Shown here piece by piece: positions 17,175 through 30,371 of a DNA stretch of 64,000 nt. The translations under genes were made by a program, and so were the position numbers. Numbering within the stretch: the stretch's first letter is position 1; every line of letters begins with the position of its first letter. Source of the stretch: Mycobacterium sp. IS-1742. GTDB taxonomy: Bacteria > Actinomycetota > Actinomycetes > Mycobacteriales > Mycobacteriaceae. The notes beneath the pieces were generated by a model that was given only the letters and a program-made list of their open reading frames with translations, was not told the origin of the DNA and made no database searches. The stretch covers positions 1-64,000 of the forward strand of contig NZ_LQIV01000003.1 in NCBI RefSeq assembly GCF_001500125.1, in the 5' to 3' direction.

Positions 17175-18782
17175 TCACCTACGCAGATCTTTTCGCAGGA
17201 TCTTGCCCGATGCCGACTTCGGGATCGCCTCGATGAACTCCACCTTGCGCACCTTCTTGTACGGCGCCACCTGACCCGCGACGAACTCCATCACCTCGGC
17301 CTCGGTCAACGACGCCCCCGGCTGGCGCACCACGAACGCCTTGGGCACCTCTTCGCCGGATTCGGTGTCGACGACGCCGATCACCGCCACGTCGGCGACC
17401 GCATCGTGGGAGAGCAGCACCGCCTCGAGTTCGGCGGGCGGAACCTGGTAGCCCTTGTACTTGATCAGCTCCTTGAGCCGGTCGACGATGTACACGCAGC
17501 CGTGCTCGTCCACCTGGGCCAGGTCGCCGGTGTGCAACCAGCCGTCGTCGTCGATGGTCTCGCGGGTGGCCTCGTCGTTGTTGAGGTAACCGGCCATCAC
17601 GTTCGGGCCGCGGAACCACAGCTCACCGGTGCGGCTCAGACCGCTTGGCGCAATGTCGATCTCGGCGCCCGTCTCGGGATCGGTGAGCCGGCTCTCCGAG
17701 TTCGGCACGGTCCATCCGCTCGACGCCAGCGGCGCCGCCGTACCGACCATCTCCACGCCGCCGTCGAACGGTGTGACGTGGCTGACCGGGCTCAGCTCGC
17801 TCATCCCGTATCCCTGCACCACCGCACACCCCAGCCGCTCGGCGACGGCCTGGCCGAGATCCGCGTCGAGCGGCGCGGCGCCGGACATGATGCCCTGCAG
17901 CGAGGAGAGGTCGTACTCGTCGATCAACGGGTGCTTGGCCAGCGCCACCGCGACCGGCGGCGCGATGAACGCGTACGTGCACTTGTGGTCGGCGATGTTG
18001 GCGAGGAACTCGGTGAGATCGAAGCTCGGCATGATGACCAGCGCCGCCCGGGCGTGGAGTGCGGCGTTGAGCAGCACCGTCATCCCGTAGATGTGGAAGA
18101 ACGGCAGCACGGCCAGGATCCGGTCGTCGGCGGTCATGCCCTGCACCGGCCGGATCTGCGCGACGTTGGCCGTCAGGTTGCGGTGGGTGAGCATGACGCC
18201 CTTGGGGTTGCCGGTCGTGCCCGAGCTGTAGGGCAGCACCGCCAGGTGGGTGGCCGGGTCGAAACTCACCTCCGGCGGCGCGAACCCGGGCCCGAGCAGG
18301 TCGGCGGCGTTGGGGTGCCCGTCGGCGGCCACCGCGGGACCGTCGAGCACGATGACGCGGTCGTCGGCGAGCCCCACCGCGGCGGCGCCCTCGGCGGCGT
18401 GGGCCAGCAGCGGCGTCACGGTGACGAGCATCGTGGCCTGCGAGTCCGCCAGCTGCTTGGCGACATCCTTCGCGGTGAACAGCGCATTGATCGTGGTGGC
18501 CGTCGCGCCGGCGCGCAGGATGCCGTGGAAGGCGATCGCGAACGCCGAGCTGTTGGGGGCGAGCAACCCGACGACGTCGCCGACCCCGACGCCGCGGTCG
18601 GCGAGCGCGCCGGCGAAGGCGTCGATGCGGGCGAGCATCTCGCCGTAGGTCATCTGGTCGCCGGAGCGGGTGTCGATCAGGGCGACCCGCGCGGCGTCGG
18701 TGTCGTCGAGGTCGCTGAACAAGTAGTCGTAGACGCTGGTCGTGGGGATCTGGACGGCGGGGTACGGGCTGGCGAAACTCAT
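17175..18782 (-). CDS. Acyl-/aryl-CoA synthetase, 4-coumarate-CoA ligase-like (ANL superfamily)
   Basis: This 535-residue adenylating enzyme has the AMP-binding P-loop YSSGTTGNPKGV at ~193-204, the aromatic motif VVQGYGMSE, the A8 motif GWLHTGDLAQVDEHG with YIVDRLKELIKYKGYQ, and the catalytic Lys in PKSASGKILRKDLRR at the C-terminus. It forms an acyl- or aryl-adenylate and then the CoA thioester. The overall pattern is closest to plant-type 4-coumarate-CoA ligases, but in mycobacteria such proteins usually act on fatty or aromatic acids, and specificity is unknown. It is a single gene, convergent with the MetE-like gene. Confidence 0.85.
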   Translation of the reverse strand: MSFASPYPAVQIPTTSVYDYLFSDLDDTDAARVALIDTRSGDQMTYGEMLARIDAFAGALADRGVGVGDVVGLLAPNSSAFAIAFHGILRAGATATTINALFTAKDVAKQLADSQATMLVTVTPLLAHAAEGAAAVGLADDRVIVLDGPAVAADGHPNAADLLGPGFAPPEVSFDPATHLAVLPYSSGTTGNPKGVMLTHRNLTANVAQIRPVQGMTADDRILAVLPFFHIYGMTVLLNAALHARAALVIMPSFDLTEFLANIADHKCTYAFIAPPVAVALAKHPLIDEYDLSSLQGIMSGAAPLDADLGQAVAERLGCAVVQGYGMSELSPVSHVTPFDGGVEMVGTAAPLASSGWTVPNSESRLTDPETGAEIDIAPSGLSRTGELWFRGPNVMAGYLNNDEATRETIDDDGWLHTGDLAQVDEHGCVYIVDRLKELIKYKGYQVPPAELEAVLLSHDAVADVAVIGVVDTESGEEVPKAFVVRQPGASLTEAEVMEFVAGQVAPYKKVRKVEFIEAIPKSASGKILRKDLRR

Positions 18783-18819
18783 GGTGTCCCGATCGAACCA
18801 CGACCGGCGCCCCGCGCGG

Positions 18820-19215
18820 TCAGAGTCCGTCGAGTTGCTCGACCAACCGGCGTGGCGCCACCAACCGGAACGAGGCGTCGACGAGTTCGCGTACCTCGTC
18901 CCAGTCCACGTCGGCCCGGTCGAAGTCGAGACCCAGCCAGCCGGAGGGGCCCAGATACGCGGGCAGGAAGAAGCGGTCGTCGGCGGCCAGCGCCTCGCGT
19001 TCGGACTCGTCGACCTTGACCAGGACGCAGTGGGAGACGGTGGTCATCGACCCGGTCTCCTTGGTGCTGCCGCCGTACATCGTGAACATCTTCGACACGA
19101 AGAAGCACGGGCGTCCGTGTGAGACCTTCTCGTAGGCCTCCGGATAGCCGAGTGCGATGCTGCGCAACTCGGCGAGCCCGAAATCGTCGTCGCGGAACAT
19201 GATCGGATGCGGCAC
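18820..19215 (-). CDS. MmcQ/YjbR family protein
   Basis: This 131-residue protein has the family pattern LGYPEAYEKVSHGRPCFFVSKMF near the N-terminus and YLGPSGWLGLDFD followed by WDEVRELVDASFRLVAPRR at the end. The CyaY-like fold of this family is often annotated as DNA-binding, with no firm role. I take the GTG at 19215; an ATG at 19200 is equally possible. It is divergent from ligA, the starts being about 60 bases apart. Confidence 0.8.
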   Translation of the reverse strand: MPHPIMFRDDDFGLAELRSIALGYPEAYEKVSHGRPCFFVSKMFTMYGGSTKETGSMTTVSHCVLVKVDESEREALAADDRFFLPAYLGPSGWLGLDFDRADVDWDEVRELVDASFRLVAPRRLVEQLDGL

Positions 19216-19262
19216 AACCGCCAGGCTAGGGCCTGTCCCGGCAAGTTGTCAGGGTGCTTCGA

Positions 19263-22935
<3,673 letters not shown>

Positions 22936-22939
<4 letters not shown>

Positions 22940-23391
22940 GACAACGCGGCGGCGTTCACCCCTCCCACCGCCAGCAGCACCACCGCGGTCGCGATCGCCG
23001 AGGGGTGCAGGCGTTCGGCCTCGATCAGGTCGCGGAAGCGCCCGGGCACCGCCAGCTCGAGCACCACGAGCGCCACCCCCTGCAGCAGGACCCCGACGAT
23101 GCCGTACACGGCGGCGTCGACGAGCCCCTGACCGAGCTCGTTCGAACTGGCGATGATCGCCGACACCACCACGATGGCCAGCGCCGCGTACATCCCGGAG
23201 GCGACCGCCACCGCGTTGGGTCGGTATTCGACGAACACCAGGTGGCGCAGGCTGCCGGGTGTCAGCAGGTCCATCAGGCCGAACCCGGCCGCCAGGACCA
23301 GCGCGCCGACCACGAAGTACAGGATCGCCGCCACCACGTTCTGGGTGAGGCTCTCACCGCTGATGGTGCCGAATTCGACGGCCAGGTACAT
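22936..23391 (-). CDS. DUF350 integral membrane protein
   Basis: I chose the ATG at 23391 ([12 protein letters not shown]) because AAGGAG precedes it by 6 bases; the frame is open a little further upstream. The 151-residue protein has four hydrophobic helices in two similar halves ([20 protein letters not shown] and [19 protein letters not shown]), the DUF350 duplication. Its biochemical role is unknown. It overlaps the aminopropyltransferase start by 4 bases, implying tight coupling. Confidence 0.83.
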
Positions 23392-23414
23392 CGGATGCTC
23401 CTTCGTGAGGGGTG

Positions 23415-23846
23415 TCACTTCGAACCGCCGGGACCGCCGGGGCTGCCACCGGACCCACCGGACGGTGAGCCGGGGAAGAAGCCGGGCCCGAGGAAGATGA
23501 ATCCGCCCGAGCTGTAGCGGGCGCCGAGTTCCTCGACGCGGATGGTGCAGGGGCGGGTGCCGTCCGGACCGACGATGACGATCTCGTCGTCGTAGCGCAG
23601 GTACGTCGTTCCGCGGTCGGTCGTGCGGGCCTCGGGCGGGACCTGGGCGGCCAGCTCGTCGGCCACCGCGCTCGGCGATCCGCTGCAGGTGTAGTCCGTG
23701 CCGTCCGTGTCACCGGCGTACCGCGAGTAGTTCGTGGCGACGTGATCACGGATGTTGCCGCCCATCAACGACATTCCGAGCAGAAGGCAGATGACCCCGC
23801 CGACGGCGAGGGCGCCGGACAGCGTGAACAGGCCGGTGCGGGTCAC
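23415..23846 (-). CDS. DUF4247 membrane-anchored protein
   Basis: The GTG at 23846 overlaps the DUF2617 stop (GTGA) and gives 143 residues with one N-terminal transmembrane helix ([21 protein letters not shown]). The extracytoplasmic part has a Cys pair (DYTCSG and RPCTIRV) and an Asp-rich segment, and the tail is a low-complexity Gly/Ser/Pro run. This pattern matches DUF4247, which usually occurs with the other DUFs of this operon. Function is unknown. A start further upstream at 23918 would overlap DUF2617 by 76 bases and is less likely. Confidence 0.78.
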   Translation of the reverse strand: MTRTGLFTLSGALAVGGVICLLLGMSLMGGNIRDHVATNYSRYAGDTDGTDYTCSGSPSAVADELAAQVPPEARTTDRGTTYLRYDDEIVIVGPDGTRPCTIRVEELGARYSSGGFIFLGPGFFPGSPSGGSGGSPGGPGGSK

Positions 23847-24346
23847 GGGCGCCACCGGCTCGACGTGTGGACGACGGTGCCGCCAGAGAGACCGGGGTAG
23901 AGATGCCACGTCCGCCACCGCCAGCCGGGGCCGTCGGGGTGCGCCTGCAGGACGGTCAGCGCGGCGTCGTCGCCGGGGAAGCGGCCACCCAGGGTGTTCT
24001 CATCGGTCAGGCAGCGCTCGTGCAGCCGGGTCGCCAACGCCGCGAATCGCCTTGCGCCACAGACCGTCGTCTCCGAATCGAAGCGGTAACCCGGGGCGTG
24101 GTGACGGCCGGGCAGCGCGCGGCCGTGCGCGTGGGCCGAACACGACACCTCTTCGCTGAACCGGCCCGCGGGATGCTCGACGGTCACGATGTGTGAGGCG
24201 CCGAGCACACCGAGGACCAGTGCGCCGCCGCGGCGATGCGGCAGCCGGATGCTGGCCAGCGGTGACGGGGCGGGCGCGTCGAGGGCCAGCCCGAGGGCGG
24301 CGCCGTCGACGTCGGCGGGCGCCACGGCGAGTTGGTGGAACGGCAA
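23843..24346 (-). CDS. DUF2617 family protein
   Basis: The protein has 167 residues. The start is TTG at 24346, only 9 bases after the in-frame stop of the preceding gene, so no earlier start exists in this frame. The N-terminus MPFHQLAVAPADVDGAALGL is characteristic of DUF2617. It looks soluble, with histidines near the middle (SAHAHGRALPGRHHAPG). Role unknown. It is the second gene of the operon. Confidence 0.78.
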   Translation of the reverse strand: MPFHQLAVAPADVDGAALGLALDAPAPSPLASIRLPHRRGGALVLGVLGASHIVTVEHPAGRFSEEVSCSAHAHGRALPGRHHAPGYRFDSETTVCGARRFAALATRLHERCLTDENTLGGRFPGDDAALTVLQAHPDGPGWRWRTWHLYPGLSGGTVVHTSSRWRP

Positions 24347-24355
24347 GGTGCTGCC

Positions 24356-24967
24356 CTAGGAGCCGGCCGGGGGAGCCGGGTAGACGGTGAGCTCGCCGGC
24401 GCGCACCGTGCGCCCCAGCGAGATCTCCCACGGCATCTCGGGCGCCCAGCGTTCGAATCCCAGCAGGGTGTCGCCGGTGTTGTCGGCGTAGTCGACGAAC
24501 TCCATGTCGCCACCGGGCGGCAGGCCGGTGGTGCCCTCGGTGGTGTAGGAGGCGCGGCCGTGTTCGACCTCGACGAACCCGATGCCGTCGACGACATGAG
24601 ATCCCCCCGGCTGCAGCTGCAGATCGGGGCGACGGGTCCACATGGCGAGCTCGAGGCGTCCCTCGTCCTCCTCGACGCTGAACCAGACCGGTTCGTCGCC
24701 GCCCTCGAGCAGGTGTTCCCACCAGACGAACGGACCCTGGCGCAGGGTCACCGAACCCCGGACGACGAGATCGACGCCGCCGTAGCTGACGATGGCGCCG
24801 GGCCCGAGTTGGCGGGGTCCGAACTCCTGCGGCATCGAGAACCGCAGCGGATCAGTGCGCTGCTGGGGTGCCGGCTTCGGCTTCTTCGAGCGCCGCACGG
24901 CCAAGACGAGGGCGATGATCGCGCCGGCGAACAGCGCGATGGCCAGCACGATCAGGAACGTTCCCAC
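24356..24967 (-). CDS. DUF4178 protein with N-terminal membrane helix
   Basis: The protein has 203 residues from the GTG at 24967. A single N-terminal helix (MGTFLIVLAIALFAGAIIAL) is followed by a basic stretch (RRSKKPKP) and then the beta-rich DUF4178 domain, including GAIVSYGGVDLVVRGSV and WFSVEEDEGRLELAMW. It is the first gene of the operon and probably inner-membrane-anchored with the domain in the cytoplasm. In M. tuberculosis the same five genes are Rv2597-Rv2601, at a different place from ligA. Confidence 0.78.
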   Translation of the reverse strand: MGTFLIVLAIALFAGAIIALVLAVRRSKKPKPAPQQRTDPLRFSMPQEFGPRQLGPGAIVSYGGVDLVVRGSVTLRQGPFVWWEHLLEGGDEPVWFSVEEDEGRLELAMWTRRPDLQLQPGGSHVVDGIGFVEVEHGRASYTTEGTTGLPPGGDMEFVDYADNTGDTLLGFERWAPEMPWEISLGRTVRAGELTVYPAPPAGS

Positions 24968-25061
24968 GCAGAAGCCTTCCGGACGGCGGAGTCGTCGGTC
25001 TTAAGTCGACCGTAACAGCCGCCGGCCGGAAGGCTCGGCGCGAATCCGGGTGGACGGCGGG

Positions 25062-25625
25062 TCAGGCGGCGCCGCGCAGCGCGTCGCGCGCCCGGTCGAT
25101 CAGCGAGGCGAACGGGCCGAGCGCGAAGTTCGCGGTTGCCGATTCGACGCCGGCGTGCGGGTGGGTCGGCGCGATGCGCGCGCCGACCTGGACCGCGACG
25201 GCGAGACGCTCGAGCTCCTCGGTGTCGAGATGCTCGGTGAGAAGCGGGAACTCCTCGGCCTCTTCCTTTTCGGCGTGCTCGAGGACGGCCGCCTGGAGAT
25301 GAATCAACCCCTTGCTGAACTCCGCGGTGTCGATGTCGAGCTTCTCGAGTTCGCTCAGTGCAACCTTCGAGTCGTGCTCCTCGGCGAGGCGCGCGTCGAC
25401 GACCGCGCCCGCCCCCTCGATCTTGCGACGCGCCCGCGGGTGCACCATCATCTCCTCGGCCGTCTCGTGGACCGCCAGCATGGTGCGCAGCCGGGTGAAC
25501 TTCTCGCGCTTGGTGTCGGCGTCGGCCGCGTCGAGCGTCTCGGCGAACAACTGGCGGATCGCTTGGTGTTGCGCCTCGAGGTAGTCGACGACGTCCTGAC
25601 CGGTGTTGATGGGCTTCTGAGCCAC
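25062..25625 (-). CDS. Hemerythrin-like HHE domain protein
   Basis: I chose the GTG at 25625 because GGAGG sits 9 bases upstream; an ATG at 25643 has no ribosome binding site. The 187-residue protein carries the iron-binding His/Glu pattern of hemerythrins: AQHQAIRQLF, VHETAEEMMVHP, EEHDSKVAL and HAEKEEAEEFP. Such proteins bind a di-iron centre and may sense or scavenge O2, NO or peroxide. Actinobacterial members are often stress-induced. It is divergent from a Cys-rich small protein gene 160 bases away. Confidence 0.82.
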   Translation of the reverse strand: MAQKPINTGQDVVDYLEAQHQAIRQLFAETLDAADADTKREKFTRLRTMLAVHETAEEMMVHPRARRKIEGAGAVVDARLAEEHDSKVALSELEKLDIDTAEFSKGLIHLQAAVLEHAEKEEAEEFPLLTEHLDTEELERLAVAVQVGARIAPTHPHAGVESATANFALGPFASLIDRARDALRGAA

Positions 25626-25784
25626 GCGAGGAAACCTCCGCATGTCGGTGGAAACGGGTCGGCGCAGTGGGCTGGGCGCCGATCGGTCCAATACCCCTGG
25701 CGTGCAAGCGCGAAACGGTGTGGCGGGTTTGGCGGTCGACCCCTTGGGAACCCCTCGGGTCACGAAGACAACAGGGAGGACTTC

Positions 25785-26039
25785 ATGGCGACCTGCGACA
25801 CCTGCGGCAACCACTACGACAAGGCGTTCACCGTGACGTGGGCCGACGGACGCAGCGCGACGTTCGACAGCATCGAGTGCGCGGCGGTCCAGTTGGCACC
25901 CGAATGCGCGCACTGCGGATGTCGGATCCTCGGCCACGGGATCGAGACGGAAGAGGCGATCTTCTGCTGCGCCCACTGCGCCCGCAAGGACACCAACGCC
26001 GACGTCAACGACCGCTACCCGGTCCCGGCGAGCGGCTGA
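25785..26039 (+). CDS. Cys-rich zinc-ribbon-like 84-residue protein
   Basis: The ATG at 25785 is preceded by GGGAGG. The protein has eight cysteines: CDTCGNHYD at the N-terminus, a lone Cys in SIECAAVQ, CAHCGCRILGHG in the middle and FCCAHCARKD near the end. This suggests one or two structural zinc or other metal sites of treble-clef or TRASH type. Similar short proteins occur widely in actinobacteria without known function. It lies between the hemerythrin gene and the convergent ACT gene, whose stop is 6 bases away. Confidence 0.75.
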   Translation: MATCDTCGNHYDKAFTVTWADGRSATFDSIECAAVQLAPECAHCGCRILGHGIETEEAIFCCAHCARKDTNADVNDRYPVPASG

Positions 26040-26045
26040 GCGCCG

Positions 26046-26702
26046 CTACCGCAGGATCGTGGTGACGATGCCTGCGAGATAGCCGAGCCGCGCGACTTCC
26101 GACGGCCGGAAGGCCGGTCCGCCCGGACGGCCCAGCACCACCGCGGTGTGGTGGTCGCCCAGCGGCGCCGCCGCCAGCGTGGTGTCCATGTCGCGCCAAA
26201 CCCGGGGCACCCATTCGGCGGTGGCGTCGAGTGCCTCGGCGTGTGCCAGAGGCAGCCACGGCGCGCTCTCGGCTTGCGTTTCCGGGGCGCCGTGGCTCCC
26301 GACGACGCGCTGTAGGCCGGACCCGGTGGCGCGCACGACCGTGCACCAGCCGACGCGCAGGATCCGCGGCGACTCGTCGGCGAGCACCTGCAGCTTGTGT
26401 GCCCTGGGCGCCGCGGCGATGTGGTCGATCAATTCGAGCTCGCGGTGGGCTTCGAGCAGCCCGGTGTGCGGGCGGATGGTGTCGACGTAGACGCCGGTGA
26501 GGCTTTCGGCCGCGGTGATCACCCGGTCGGGCATCGTCCCTGCGGGCAGGTCGACCACGAGATCGTCGATCGCGTAACCGGCGACCCGCTCGACGACGTC
26601 GAGCGACAGGATGTCGGCGCCCACCGACCCGAGAGCCACGGCGAGTGAGCCGAGCCGGCCGGGCCGGTCCTCGACCTGTACTCGCAGCAGATAGGAAGGC
26701 AC
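26046..26702 (-). CDS. ACT-domain amino-acid-binding protein, Rv3013-type
   Basis: The start is set at the GTG at 26702 ([17 protein letters not shown]) by comparison with Rv3013 as I remember it, giving 218 residues; GTG at 26711 is an alternative. Residues ~1-75 form an ACT domain ([19 protein letters not shown]). The rest is a GAF-like or unknown region. ACT domains bind amino acids and regulate partner enzymes. The gene is divergent from gatC/gatA, with about 70 bases between starts. A very long open frame continues upstream antisense to gatA and is an artefact of GC-rich DNA. Confidence 0.8.
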   Translation of the reverse strand: MPSYLLRVQVEDRPGRLGSLAVALGSVGADILSLDVVERVAGYAIDDLVVDLPAGTMPDRVITAAESLTGVYVDTIRPHTGLLEAHRELELIDHIAAAPRAHKLQVLADESPRILRVGWCTVVRATGSGLQRVVGSHGAPETQAESAPWLPLAHAEALDATAEWVPRVWRDMDTTLAAAPLGDHHTAVVLGRPGGPAFRPSEVARLGYLAGIVTTILR

Positions 26703-26758
26703 GGCGACCACTTTCGCATGGACCGCTTCCCGAAGCGACTCACGAAAGGCCGCCCGAC

Positions 26759-26764
26759 TAGGCT
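26759..26764 (+). promoter_or_regulatory. -10 element for gatC, near-leaderless
   Basis: TAGGCT fits TANNNT and ends 8 bases before the GTG chosen for gatC at 26773. The transcript would start within a few bases of the start codon. This supports GTG 26773 over GTG 26767, which would leave only two bases. Confidence 0.45.
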
Positions 26765-26772
26765 TCGTGGTC

Positions 26773-27072
26773 GTGTCACAGATCTCCCGAGACGAGGTGG
26801 CCCACCTGGCCCGACTGGCCCGCCTGGCGCTGAGCGACGATGAACTCGACAGCTTCGCCGGCCAGTTGGACGCCATCCTGGGCCACGTCAGCACCATCCA
26901 GTCCGTCGACGTCACCGGTGTGCGGCCGACCGGCAATCCGCTGACCGACGTCAACGTCATGCGTCCCGACGCGGTGGTTCCCGGCCTCGCCCAGGACCAG
27001 GCGCTCGACGCCGCGCCGAAAGCCGTCGACGGACGTTTCGCCGTCCCGCGCATCCTGGGGGAGCCCGAATGA
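26773..27072 (+). CDS. gatC: Asp/Glu-tRNA amidotransferase subunit C
   Basis: This 99-residue protein starts [20 protein letters not shown]. It is the small GatCAB subunit that wraps between GatA and GatB and stabilises the complex that amidates Glu-tRNA(Gln) and Asp-tRNA(Asn). Length and sequence are typical. Its stop overlaps the gatA ATG (ATGA). Mycobacteria lack glutaminyl-tRNA synthetase and depend on this route, which fits the gltX/tRNA-Gln arrangement at 55-57 kb. Confidence 0.92.
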   Translation: MSQISRDEVAHLARLARLALSDDELDSFAGQLDAILGHVSTIQSVDVTGVRPTGNPLTDVNVMRPDAVVPGLAQDQALDAAPKAVDGRFAVPRILGEPE

Positions 27073-28556
27073 CGAGCAGCGACCTGATCCGCGAGGACGC
27101 CGCCACGTTGGCCGGGCGCATCGCCGCCAAGGAGATCTCGTCGACCGAACTCACCCAGGCGTGCCTGGACCAGATCGCCGAGACCGACGAGCGTTACCAC
27201 GCGTTCCTGCACGTGGCCGCCGACGAGGCGCTCGCCGAAGCCGCCCGCATCGACGCCGCGGTGGCCGCCGGTGAGCGTCTCCCGTCGCCGCTGGCGGGGG
27301 TGCCGGTCGCGCTGAAAGACGTGTTCACCACGACCGACATGCCGACGACCTGCGGGTCGAAGATCCTCGAGGGCTGGCGGTCCCCCTACGACGCCACCGT
27401 CACCGTGCGGTTGCGCGCAGCGGGGTTGCCGATCCTCGGCAAGACCAACATGGACGAGTTCGCCATGGGCAGCTCGACCGAGAACTCCGCGTACGGGCCT
27501 ACCCGCAATCCGTGGGACGTCGAGCGGGTGCCCGGCGGATCCGGCGGCGGGAGCGCGGCGGCGCTGGCGGCGTTCCAGGCGCCGCTGGCCATCGGTACCG
27601 ACACCGGTGGCTCGATCCGTCAGCCCGCGGCGCTGACCGCCACCGTCGGGGTGAAGCCCACCTACGGCACCGTGTCGCGGTACGGCTTGATCGCCTGCGC
27701 GTCGTCGCTGGACCAGGGTGGGCCGTGCGCGCGCACGGTGATCGACACCGCGCTGCTGCACCAGGTGATCGCCGGCCACGACCCCAGGGATTCCACGTCG
27801 GTGCCCGCCGAGGTGCCGGATGTCGTCGCCGCCGCCCGCGCGGGGGCGTCCGGCGACCTGAGCGGTGTGCGGATCGGCGTGGTCAAACAGTTGCGCGGCG
27901 AGGGTTACCAACCCGGTGTGCTGTCGTCGTTCACCGCGGCGGTCGAGCAACTCACCGCTCTCGGCGCCGACGTCACCGAGGTGGACTGCCCGAACTTCGA
28001 CCATTCGCTGGCGGCCTACTACCTGATCCTGCCGTCGGAGGTGTCGTCCAACCTCGCCCGCTTCGACGCGATGCGGTTCGGTCTGCGCGTCGGTGACGAC
28101 GGCACCCGCAGCGCCGAAGAGGTGATGGCGCTGACCCGGGCCGCCGGCTTCGGGCCAGAAGTCAAGCGCCGCATCATGATCGGCACCTACGCGCTGTCGG
28201 CCGGGTACTACGACGCCTACTACAACCAGGCGCAGAAGGTCCGCACCCTGATCGCCGGTGACCTCGACGCGGCGTATGAGAAGGTCGACGTGCTCGTCAC
28301 CCCGACCACTCCTTCTACGGCCTTCCCGATCGGGGAGAAGGTCGACGACCCGCTGGCGATGTACCTGTTCGACCTGTGCACGCTGCCGCTGAATCTCGCC
28401 GGGCACTGCGGGATGTCGGTGCCCTCGGGCCTGTCCCCGGACGACAACCTCCCGGTGGGCCTGCAGATCATGGCGCCCGCCCTGGCCGACGACCGGCTGT
28501 ACCGGGTGGGTGCGGCCTACGAGGCGGCCCGCGGCCCGCTGCCCACCGCGTTGTAG
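27069..28556 (+). CDS. gatA: Glutamyl-tRNA(Gln) amidotransferase subunit A
   Basis: This 495-residue amidase-signature protein releases ammonia from glutamine for GatB. The catalytic triad is visible: Lys in PVALKDVF (K~83), cis-Ser in [11 protein letters not shown] (S~158) and the nucleophile in TDTGGSIRQ (S~182). It starts inside the gatC stop and is separated from gatB by pfkA and a cutinase gene, as in other mycobacteria. Confidence 0.95.
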   Translation: MTSSDLIREDAATLAGRIAAKEISSTELTQACLDQIAETDERYHAFLHVAADEALAEAARIDAAVAAGERLPSPLAGVPVALKDVFTTTDMPTTCGSKILEGWRSPYDATVTVRLRAAGLPILGKTNMDEFAMGSSTENSAYGPTRNPWDVERVPGGSGGGSAAALAAFQAPLAIGTDTGGSIRQPAALTATVGVKPTYGTVSRYGLIACASSLDQGGPCARTVIDTALLHQVIAGHDPRDSTSVPAEVPDVVAAARAGASGDLSGVRIGVVKQLRGEGYQPGVLSSFTAAVEQLTALGADVTEVDCPNFDHSLAAYYLILPSEVSSNLARFDAMRFGLRVGDDGTRSAEEVMALTRAAGFGPEVKRRIMIGTYALSAGYYDAYYNQAQKVRTLIAGDLDAAYEKVDVLVTPTTPSTAFPIGEKVDDPLAMYLFDLCTLPLNLAGHCGMSVPSGLSPDDNLPVGLQIMAPALADDRLYRVGAAYEAARGPLPTAL

Positions 28557-28559
28557 GCG

Positions 28560-28619
28560 CCGACCGCACGGTTGGTGGACGCCGACGCCGAGTCGAGCCG
28601 CGAACAACCGTGCGCTCGG
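28560..28619. terminator. Inverted repeat between gatA and pfkA
   Basis: Arms of 15 bases at 28560-28574 and 28605-28619 pair with one mismatch around a 30-base loop; the core is CGCACGGTTG/CAACCGTGCG. It begins 3 bases after the gatA stop and ends 25 bases before the pfkA ATG. It could terminate or attenuate read-through into pfkA. Confidence 0.5.
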
Positions 28620-28644
28620 CGGGAGCCACAGGGAGAATGGAGCC

Positions 28645-29676
28645 ATGCGCATAGGAGTTCTCACCGGCGGCGGTGACTGTCCCGGCCTCAACGCGGTGAT
28701 CCGGGCCGTGGTCCGTACCTGCGACGTCCGCTACGGCTCCTCGGTCGTCGGTTTCCAGGACGGCTGGCGGGGTCTGCTGGAGAACCGCCGGATCCAGCTG
28801 CGCAACGACGATCGCAACGACCGGCTGCTCGCCAAGGGCGGCACCATGCTGGGCACCGCGCGGGTGCACCCGGAGAAGCTGCGCGCCGGCCTCGACCAGA
28901 TCAAGCAGACGCTCGACGACAACGGCATCGACGTGCTGATCCCGATCGGCGGCGAGGGCACCTTGACCGCCGCGCACTGGCTGTCCGAGGAGAACGTGCC
29001 GGTGGTCGGGGTCCCGAAGACCATCGACAACGACATCGATTGCACCGACGTCACTTTCGGCCACGACACCGCGCTGACGGTGGCCAGCGAGGCGATCGAC
29101 CGGCTGCACTCCACCGCCGAATCGCATCAGCGGGTGATGCTGGTCGAGGTGATGGGCCGCCACGCCGGCTGGATCGCGCTCAACGCGGGGCTGGCATCCG
29201 GTGCGCACATGACCCTGATCCCCGAACAGCCCTTCGACGTCGAAGAGGTGTGCCGGCTGGTCAAACAGCGGTTCGTCCGCGGGGATTCGCACTTCATCTG
29301 CGTGGTCGCCGAGGGGGCCAAACCCGCCGAGGGCACCATGCAGTTACGGCAGGGCGGGATGGACGAGTTCGGCCACGAGAAGTTCACCGGTGTGGCCCAG
29401 CAGTTGGCCATCGAGGTCGAGAAACGGGTCAACCGCGACGTCCGGGTCACGGTGCTCGGCCACGTGCAGCGCGGCGGGACACCCACCCCCTTCGACCGGG
29501 TGCTGGCGACCCGGTTCGGCGTCAACGCCGCCGACGCCGCACACGCCGGTGAGTACGGGATGATGGTGTCGCTGCGCGGCCAGGAGATCGGCCGGGTCTC
29601 GTTGGCCGACGCGACACGCCACCTCAAGCTGGTGCCGCAGACCCGCTACGACGACGCCGCGGAGTTCTTCGGCTGA
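28645..29676 (+). CDS. pfkA: 6-phosphofructokinase
   Basis: The 343-residue enzyme phosphorylates fructose 6-phosphate in glycolysis. [15 protein letters not shown] lies at the N-terminus. The phosphoryl-donor residues are IGGEGTL, which has Gly at the position where PPi enzymes have Asp, and PKTIDNDID, which has Lys where E. coli has Gly. This Gly/Lys combination is typical of actinobacterial group III ATP-dependent enzymes. The ATG is preceded by GGGAGAATGGAG. The 3' end overlaps the convergent cutinase gene by 31 bases. Confidence 0.93.
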   Translation: MRIGVLTGGGDCPGLNAVIRAVVRTCDVRYGSSVVGFQDGWRGLLENRRIQLRNDDRNDRLLAKGGTMLGTARVHPEKLRAGLDQIKQTLDDNGIDVLIPIGGEGTLTAAHWLSEENVPVVGVPKTIDNDIDCTDVTFGHDTALTVASEAIDRLHSTAESHQRVMLVEVMGRHAGWIALNAGLASGAHMTLIPEQPFDVEEVCRLVKQRFVRGDSHFICVVAEGAKPAEGTMQLRQGGMDEFGHEKFTGVAQQLAIEVEKRVNRDVRVTVLGHVQRGGTPTPFDRVLATRFGVNAADAAHAGEYGMMVSLRGQEIGRVSLADATRHLKLVPQTRYDDAAEFFG

Positions 29677-30371
29677 GCGTCGGCGTCGCCGAGCCGGTCG
29701 GCGGCGAAGGCGGCGGCCTCGTCGATCAGGCCGTTGGCACCGTATTGGCTGTGCGCGAACAGGTTTCCGCCGTCCGAGGTGCACACCGGATCGTCGGGGA
29801 TGCACTGGCGCAGCGTCTTGTCCGCATACAGCGAGCCGATCGCGATGGGCGGTGCGCCGATCGCGTCGAGAAACCGGGTCGACGGCGCGCCGAACAGGAC
29901 GACGGCGGCCACGTGGTCGGCGATCTCGGGCGCCATCGGCCCCGTGATGCCGGCCGGGGGGATGTACCCGGGCGGAATCCGGTCGGCCGTCACATAACCC
30001 ATGACCGCTGCACCCTGGGAGTACCCGCCGAGCACCATCCTGGTGTCGGGGCAGGTGGCCACGATGTCGCGGATGCGGTTGCTGGTGTCGACCACCCCGT
30101 CCGCGGCGCGCGGCCAGTCCGGGCTCGCCGGGTAGGCCACCGGATGGACCCGCACCGACCGGCCGCCCAACCGGGTCTGCAACGCCTCGACGAACTCCTG
30201 ACCGGCCCATCCCACGCCGGGCGCCTCGGTGGTGCCGCGCGCGAAGATGACCTCCACGTCAGGGCACGGTGCGGCGCCCGCCGCGGGCACCCCGAGTGCC
30301 CCGCCGGCCAGCGTCGCCGACCCCACCGCCGCCGCGGCGATCACCCTGCTCCAGATCCGACTGATCATCAT
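29646..30371 (-). CDS. Secreted cutinase-family serine esterase
   Basis: The protein has 241 residues from the ATG at 30371 ([10 protein letters not shown]). A Sec signal peptide runs to about the AAGAAP region, after which the mature enzyme begins with [19 protein letters not shown]. The triad is Ser in GGYSQGAAV, Asp in CIPDDPVC and His in FAHSQYG, with paired cysteines as in other mycobacterial cutinase-like proteins. Some relatives cleave lipids or trehalose mycolates; the substrate here is unknown. It is convergent with pfkA (31-base overlap) and divergent from gatB. Confidence 0.87.
   Translation of the reverse strand: MMISRIWSRVIAAAAVGSATLAGGALGVPAAGAAPCPDVEVIFARGTTEAPGVGWAGQEFVEALQTRLGGRSVRVHPVAYPASPDWPRAADGVVDTSNRIRDIVATCPDTRMVLGGYSQGAAVMGYVTADRIPPGYIPPAGITGPMAPEIADHVAAVVLFGAPSTRFLDAIGAPPIAIGSLYADKTLRQCIPDDPVCTSDGGNLFAHSQYGANGLIDEAAAFAADRLGDADAQPKNSAASS

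Noticed and set aside
17112..19019. 635-codon plus-strand open frame across the acyl-CoA synthetase gene
   Set aside because: It is antisense to a clear ANL enzyme and has no conserved motif.
26046..28691. Very long open frame on the minus strand across gatC, gatA and the ACT gene
   Set aside because: Only the 3' 657 bases have conserved protein sequence. The rest is antisense to gatC/gatA and reads as Arg/Gly/Val-rich nonsense, typical of GC-rich third positions.
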